A DNA stretch of 64,000 bases. Source: Rhizoclosmatium globosum (taxonomy: Eukaryota; Chytridiomycota; Chytridiomycetes; Chytridiales; Chytriomycetaceae). The position numbers were made by a program, and so were the translations under genes. The notes under the pieces were generated by a model. It was not told the DNA's origin, made no database searches, and was given only the letters and a program-made list of their open reading frames with translations. The stretch spans positions 496,001 to 560,000 of the forward strand of contig MCGO01000008.1 in NCBI GenBank assembly GCA_002104985.1. Reading direction: 5' to 3'. Position 1 is the first letter of the stretch. Each line of letters begins with the position of its first letter. Of the stretch, positions 58,420 through 64,000 are shown piece by piece.

Positions 58420-58973
58420 GAATTCCAGTCATCATCGAACGGACATCGAGCATTTGTTCGGTAGGCATCCGGTAGAAAGATGTGGGATTGCATGGCTACA
58501 TATATTAAATCGGCAGCAATGTAGGGCATTAGTGCTTTGTACACTTTGAGACGCTGTTTCAAATACATTGTAGATCAAATTGGCGTGGCTGTGAGCCTCT
58601 TGTCATCTGATATTCTAGAACGTATTCAAGCAATCCATAAAGAACAGTTTTTTACCAATATTGAGATACCAGCACTTCAAAAGCTGTTTAGTCTTGTTAA
58701 TACAGTGTGCAATAGTTGTTCTCGTTCTTTGGTAGACTTGCCTCCGTCAAACATATCTTTGATTGGAATCAAGGGGGTTGAAGCTGTTGTCTTTAGTGGA
58801 AAGAGGTGTTCAAATTAAAGCTGCCGTGTCAGTCAATATTATCTGGATTGATTGACAAAATCAGAAGGAAATGTTGAAGTATCATATTACTTCAATGTAG
58901 CAAATCAGGAGATCACCGTTTCCAACACTACACTCAGTCTCACTCGAAGTACAGTCGAAAGTTACTCGAAGTA

Positions 58974-59066
58974 CGTTCGCCATTCACCCAACCTTCAGTG
59001 AGGTTCAATTCGACCTCCCAGTCGACCTCGAGTCAGGGTTCCAGTCGTATGCCAGACTCGAACCCT
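58974..59066 (-). repeat. Right inverted-repeat arm of the fold-back element
   Basis: Read on the minus strand it begins AGGGTTCGAGTCTGGCATAC and follows the left arm with scattered substitutions and a gap of about 14 bases. Confidence 0.5.
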
Positions 59067-59072
59067 TAACTC

Positions 59073-59080
59073 CTTCTCCT
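59073..59080 (+). repeat. Candidate target-site duplication, right copy
   Basis: CTTCTCCT, identical to 58301-58308. See the left copy for the reasoning and the caveat about spacing. Confidence 0.3.
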
Positions 59081-60720
59081 GTACTCACAGCCATTGGCTA
59101 TGATGAACTATTTTTATCTGTTCCCGCGGATCAAATTAGAGTTCCAATTGCAACATGGAAAAGTTCATACATGAATTCTTTATTTCAGATTTGGATGGGT
59201 CTCAAACGGTTGTGAATCAATCTATACTTGTGAACGTTCTTTCCAAAAAGGTTTCCTTGCTTGTCTCTTAACACTCACAATTCAATAATTCTACAAACAT
59301 AGAATTCTGTACTCTTGTTGTTGCAAGCTGGTTGAGATAAATTGGTAGACTTTGTTGTTGCTGGTTTACAATGCAAACTCAATATGCAAGCTCAAAGCTC
59401 ACATGTGTGGAACTCGTCTGAACTGTCTATTTTTCCGCTATCCTCAGTGAAATGTTCTTTGCCAATCGCGCATGGAAAGCCAATCATCTCTTTCTATCAA
59501 TTTTATACAATGAAGCTGTTGACTGCCTTCGAGCATCTGACGTCACTTGGAAGTCTTTTTATGAATTCAAAACTTGCCTGGACTTACTTGTCATTGATTG
59601 GACTCCGGTTTGCCCTCAATCACCAATCTTTGTGTTCAATCATCCAAAACTGTCCAAAACAGATCAAATGACGGCAGACAAGCACTATTTTTTGGCCACA
59701 TTTGTTCCAATAATCCAGGAAGTCTTCAAGTCCGGTCGAGGTAAAACGTGTTGGGAATTTTGGGCATTCGCTGCATCTTCAAAGGCAGATATATACAGTC
59801 GTGAATAATCCTATGTTAAGACAAAATGGAATTCACAAACTTCGAAAAATACCTGTGCTGCGAAAGTTCAACCATCAACAACAACGACTCAAACAGAAAC
59901 TACTGCCACTCCTGTGACTTTGCCTCCTTCAACGACTTCTACTCTGTCAATTAGTAATACTTCTCTTTTGCGCTCGCTCTTGGTTCTTTCATTGCTGTTG
60001 GCGTTTCTGTTGGAATTCAACCCTCTTCCCAATACCAACTTCACGACACTATTAAATCTTAACAATCCATCCAAACCAAACCCAGAACAAGCGTCAGAGG
60101 CTATATCCAAACCAAACTCAGAGTCAGCCTCAGGATCTACCACAAATTGAAAAGGCGCAACACCAAAGGCACAGACAACTTTCAGCAATGACCACAAAGA
60201 ACTTAGTTCAAACTACGCTCTACGTTGTTGAGTGGATGGGAAAATTGCTTGGTCTAAAGTGGCATCATACGCGGCTACGCTGGACTTAAGCTGCAAATCA
60301 GCCGATAAGAATGCCTTGTGTGCAGTGGTGAATCGATATCTCAGTAATCTCGCAAAGTCATCCACTGCCGAGTCTGACTTGATTCAACTCCCAGCAGTCA
60401 AAACCACAATTACTGAGCCGCCAACAATTGCGACTGTTGTTCCCATCTCAACAACTCCTACAAATCCAGAATTAGCCAACAAAATCACTCATGATTCAAA
60501 AAACGCGTGCCAGCCGTGTAAGACTGCTCAAAAAAAGTGTAATTTAACACGTTCAATGTGCTTGAGAGTATGTCAGATTTGTTTTTCTGTTGAGGGAAGG
60601 GACACTCTTTGCAATGGAACCTGGCCAAACTGCTTGAAATGTCGAAAGGCAGCAAGCAGTTTCGTTACTGATAAAGGTAAAAACAGCAGCATTTTGAGTT
60701 TCTTTGGGAGGAAAGAATAG

Positions 60721-61303
60721 TTTATTTTCGAAATACATGACTTACGTTTGTAACATTATTCATTTCCTTATTTAAACCGCTAGCCGCCTTAACCCGCCAT
60801 TGGCCAGGGTTGAAGAAGGTTGAAGGTAAATGCTTCACCCTCTTTGGACCTCATCTACACTGCTCTTATAACCCAAACGCGCAATTCCAAAATAACGGCA
60901 GCTGCGGAAATCCTACCACTTAGGTAGTTAGAGATTTCTATTCTCTGTAAACCCTGGAAAAGGGGGGCCGTGGACAGTTGTTACACCTAGCTGAGACTGC
61001 CATGCTGCATGTAGCATATGTGGGTGCTTAATTGAGACATCACCCACACTGGGCGCTACTGCACTCTCACTCGACGTGCCCAACCTCCCAAACCAGAGCC
61101 CTTGCACAACACCCCTGTTGCACTGGTTGCCAGTACTCATTGCTCATACGCTATGGTCTCAACACCTAGCCCAGAGCCAACACAATTTCCCACACCCTTA
61201 GCATCCAACTTGACACTCCTTTGCGAGATCAAGAACCTACTCTGGTTGATAGCCCTAAAAGATACCAGTTAGCACACAAAGACAATTAGACACCTGTCAT
61301 GCT
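60721..61303. other. Non-coding stretch, no feature recognised
   Basis: About 580 bp with only short, unconvincing frames (for example 60928-61140 on the minus strand). No repeat, RNA gene or regulatory signal could be supported. Confidence 0.35.
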
Positions 61304-61884
61304 GTGATTCAACAAATTGCTGTGAGGAAAGAACAAACAGCAATCGAAGGAACTTGCTACGCTCCATGCCCACGTCAAAGAACTTTATGGAGGCTGTCAC
61401 TCCCACAATTCCCTCCGCAGCAACCTGATCCCCTTCACCAACGGAACCCAATCTCACTGCTTTGTCGCCCCCACTTGCACCGCAAAGGAACCTGCGCAAA
61501 GGTTATGGACACCCTGAACAAATACTTAAACACTGCCCATCAAACCATTGCTAACCTTGAAGCCCAAATTTCAGAACTTGAAGGCACTTGTCAAGTTTGG
61601 ATGATAGTTTGTGCATGGGAATCATCAGCCACCAGAAAGAATGTGGAAGAACTCGTGGAACTTGTTATGACCCCTTTGCCACCTGTAATTTTTCCCACTC
61701 CTTTTGCAGCATATGCAGCAAAAATGAGTCAACAACAAAACATGTCAACATCAACAAACCCGCCCACCATACCCCCCTGCCACCACCCCCTCCCTTGCCT
61801 CCATCCAACACTGTCAGAATAACTTGGTGTGGTAGCGGTAAGTTGGGCTTATTGAGTATAGAAAGACTGAACAATGGCTTATGA
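61304..61884 (+). pseudogene. Frame-broken Cys/His-rich and coiled-coil remnant
   Basis: Three frames each carry protein-like fragments: HVKELYGGCHSHNSLRSNLI, then QSHCFVAPTCTAKEP; a coiled coil TLNKYLNTAHQTIANLEAQI; and GTCYDPFATCNFSHSFCSIC. They follow one another on the plus strand and end in a proline-rich tract. Together they suggest a decayed gene of the kind found in mobile-element-rich DNA. No family was recognised. Confidence 0.3.
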
Positions 61885-63113
61885 AGTTCAGGGAGGGCGG
61901 GACAGGACAATGCACGATTGTCGTGGTTTTCAGAAGTTTTCTCCCCCTATATATTATTGAACAAAACCGATGGGAATAGCCAGATTCTGACAAACACTCC
62001 CTTGACAGCATTAACACCGCTGTTGCTACCCCCTCATTCTCACATCCCTTGCCTCTTCTGTCAACCGTCTGAATGCCCAGGTGTTAAAAACTTGAAATAC
62101 TGTACTGCCACCCTGCATTGCCCAGCCAGTAAACTGCAAGGACTGCGAGCGCTACGCATACATTGGGTGTGACAGTTTCATGGCGCATCAACTTGATGCA
62201 ACCATTGAGGCTACCAGGAACTTGGCAGATTGGTGTCCCAGAGGTGTGAAAGTTCCAGCGGGAGAGAGCTGATTGAGACACATGGATGGAGAGAAGGCGG
62301 TGTTGGATGTTTTGTTGTCAAATTTCTTTTGTCTTCTTTTTATCTTGTTGTCAAACAACTAAACGCATCAGAGAGGCGGTAGTTTACTCCTTTGACCAAA
62401 TCCGTATCCTTATTTATTCTCATTGACATACTATTGATTCAAAAAGTGTGTGCCTGCCCCAGAAATTTCCTCTTTCTTAAGTTTTAAATTTGAATAAATT
62501 GGGAATGATGCCATTAGGGATCGGTTGTGTACCACTTTCAGTGTGGGTTGCTGGTGTAATGGTTTTAAGCGACCTGTCTTGAAAGACCAAGGAGTTCTAC
62601 AAATGTGCAATCTTTGGGTGTCAAACCTGAGGGCAAAATGAAAGTAAAAGTAGGTGTGATCTGCAAGGTGCAACATTGACCGGACTGGATTTTCTTGAAA
62701 GTTCTGAGTATGAGCGCATTTGCTGAGACCCGAAAGTAGGTGAACTATACCTGAGTAGGGCAAAGCCAGAGGAAACTCTGATAGAAGCTTTTAGCGGTTC
62801 TAGCGTTGCAAGGGGAGGATATTGCTGAGCGTAGGTGATTGCCAACTCACTCCAAGAGTTTCTACAGGCAAGTCTGCTAATCTGTCAACAGATTAACTTC
62901 TCTCTGTTGTGAAAAAAAACAAGTGAGAAGAGGGCATTATTTCTTAACTGGATTCTTGTGGATTCTGAGGTTGCATAGTTTATCATTGAAGGTGGTCACA
63001 CATTGAGGTACTCAAAATAACTGTATGTGTTTTCTTAAATGAGTTTCAATATTGGTTGGCATTGTTATTTTCATGATTGGAATTAAAAAATAAGAGATAA
63101 AGTAGTGTGCAGT
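61885..63113. other. Gene-poor stretch before the cyclase 3' end
   Basis: About 1.2 kb with no supported gene. Short minus-strand frames at 62431-62845 have no recognisable content. The tract becomes AT-rich towards 63.1 kb, consistent with the 3' flank of the cyclase gene. Confidence 0.35.
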
Positions 63114-64000
63114 TTATGCACGACCTTCAATGAAAAATGTATTGATGACATTTCCCTATTTTCTATGGTAAGCTTTTCGAATAAATGGATCAGATGCCCA
63201 CCTTAATTGTGACAGGTTCAGAATCTGATGTTCTAAATTTTCCACTTGATTTAATTAAGTTGAAAGTGCTTTCTGCAATGTGAATTTTCATATGCTTTGA
63301 TGTTGCTTCCATTTTTGACGCAATTGTGACAGTGTCTCCAACAATACACCAATGTGGATTAGACTCTCCAAGAATACCAGCTGTGACAGGTCCAGAATTC
63401 AAACCAGCACGAATTTGGATGGGTTCGCCTGTCACAAGACGGAAATCCTTGATCATGTCAATAATATCTACAAAAAAACATTTCTCATTATTATAGAAAT
63501 AAAAAAATGTGAAACAGACCAATAGAGAACTCAGCAGCACGCTCAGCATGGTCTGGAACACGGTCTGGTGCACCCACAACACCAAGAAATGCGTCACCAA
63601 TAGTTTCAACTTTATACATTCCCCATTTTTTCGAAATTTTGTCATATTCAATCCACATATTATTGAGCGAAGCAAGCATGTCTTTGGTCTGAAATGATTT
63701 GTAAGAACAGCAAACAAATGTGCATCATACCGAAGTTCGTTGAGACAACGGAGTGAAGTTGGCAATATCAGAAAAGAAGACAGTGACACAAGAGTATTCT
63801 TCAGCCCCTGTTGCTTTTCCACTCTTGAGTTGATCCAACACACTAACATTGTTTAAGCTTGATTGACTTAATTCCAAAGCAGCTTACCCTGCGGGAATCA
63901 ATTTTTCCAAGAGCTTGTCCGAAGCTGCCATTTGTTCATCCAACGAGGATGTAAGTGTTTCCATTTGTGAAACTGTGTTAATTTGAGCCTCTTCCACCGA
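63114..64000 (-). CDS. Class III nucleotide cyclase, guanylate-cyclase type (5' part beyond the window)
   Basis: The catalytic end of a cyclase that makes cGMP or cAMP. A signalling-helix coiled coil (VEEAQINTVSQMETLTSSLD) runs into LLEKLIPAG, then VTVFFSDIANFTPLS with the first metal Asp, KVETIGDAFLGVVGAPDRVP with the second, DFRLVTGEPIQIRAGLNSGP and PHWCIVGDTVTIASKMEATS. The base-selecting residues are Glu (KVETIGDA) and Cys (HWCIVGD), the guanylate pattern. At the transition-state positions, T and K stand where active homodimers have N and R (GDTVNTASR). The terminal exon, after an intron at about 63159-63205, gives GNVINTFFIEGRA. Sensor domains, if any, lie past base 64000. Confidence 0.88.

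Larger units (their letters stand above)
58315..59066. mobile_element. Small fold-back element with imperfect ~100-bp inverted repeats
   Basis: The left arm (58315-58419) and the reverse complement of the right arm (58974-59066) align with mismatches and gaps; the outer 24 bases differ at only about four positions (both carry GGGTTCGAG). The 750-bp unit contains one 93-codon open frame (58537-58818) without recognised function. An 8-bp direct repeat flanks it at a distance of six bases on each side. Size and structure fit a non-autonomous DNA transposon (MITE or fold-back type). Confidence 0.5.
57660..60720 (+). pseudogene. Decayed large coding region, transposon-like, interrupted by a fold-back element
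   Basis: Pieces in changing frames read like one or more real proteins. They include CIRPSCPCTPSKHYKSVP, SARSLKNGLCQIETERTGRY, YDELFLSVPADQIRVPIATW, NRAWKANHLFLSILYNEAVD, TSFYEFK-like segments, PKLSKTDQMTADKHYFLATF, and finally a Cys-rich end (ACQPCKTAQKKCN, CQICFSVEGRDTLC, NCLKCRK) with stop at 60720. The last part resembles a degenerate Zn-Cys cluster. No start codon, catalytic motif or complete frame could be assembled, and the family is not recognised. An inverted-repeat element at 58315-59066 lies inside it. I treat it as a mobile-element or orphan-gene relic. Confidence 0.35.

Overview
The window looks like nuclear DNA of a zoosporic (flagellated) fungus, most likely a chytrid. About 28 protein-coding genes are tightly packed and carry short GT-AG introns, mostly 45-60 nt. 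Flagellum and cytoskeleton genes typical of zoospore-forming fungi (CFAP45, TPPP/p25-alpha, FAM72) lie beside dCache receptors, a class III nucleotide cyclase and an orphan 7TM protein. No rRNA, tRNA or CRISPR array was recognised. All functional calls come from reading motifs by eye; no database search was run.

Layout. 1-10 kb: two PIF1-family helicase paralogues flank a divergent pair of dCache membrane proteins. One of the pair ends after HAMP; the other continues into TPRs and a von Willebrand A domain. The second helicase has an N-terminal RNase H-like domain that has lost most catalytic residues. 10-20 kb: FAM72, two unrecognised proteins, a very tight same-strand run (methyltransferase, membrane-anchored prolidase, unknown protein) and an F-box protein. 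20-30.5 kb: proteostasis and RNA genes, namely two tandem SUMO genes, Tudor-SN, an Mtc1-like protein, a phosducin-like protein, ubiquilin/Dsk2 and a membrane-anchored cyclophilin. 30.7-40.2 kb: a protein with four Cys-His repeats, CFAP45, a Mut7/EXD3-like exonuclease, TPPP and a 7TM protein. 40.4-49.6 kb: an unknown protein, mitochondrial bS16, a three-repeat MYB protein, an ER PDI ending in KDEL and a Rap1-like GTPase. 49.7-56 kb: a large, AT-richer RalGAP-alpha-like gene immediately downstream of the GTPase. 56-63 kb: gene-poor DNA with decayed, transposon-like coding remnants and a fold-back element. 63.1-64 kb: the catalytic end of a guanylate-cyclase-type enzyme running off the right edge.

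Several genes would read as conserved proteins only if one base were added at one or more places, often in a homopolymer. Tudor-SN is the extreme case, but MYB, PDI, ubiquilin, EXD3, the Cys-His repeat protein and others show it too. The simplest reading is residual assembly indels, so the broken frames should not be taken as real pseudogenes without read support.

How the genes may work together is inference. The dCache proteins, cyclase, 7TM protein and Rap1/RalGAP pair suit environmental sensing by a motile zoospore. CFAP45 and TPPP suit axoneme and microtubule maintenance. The SUMO pair, ubiquilin, PDI, cyclophilin and phosducin-like genes are ordinary housekeeping.
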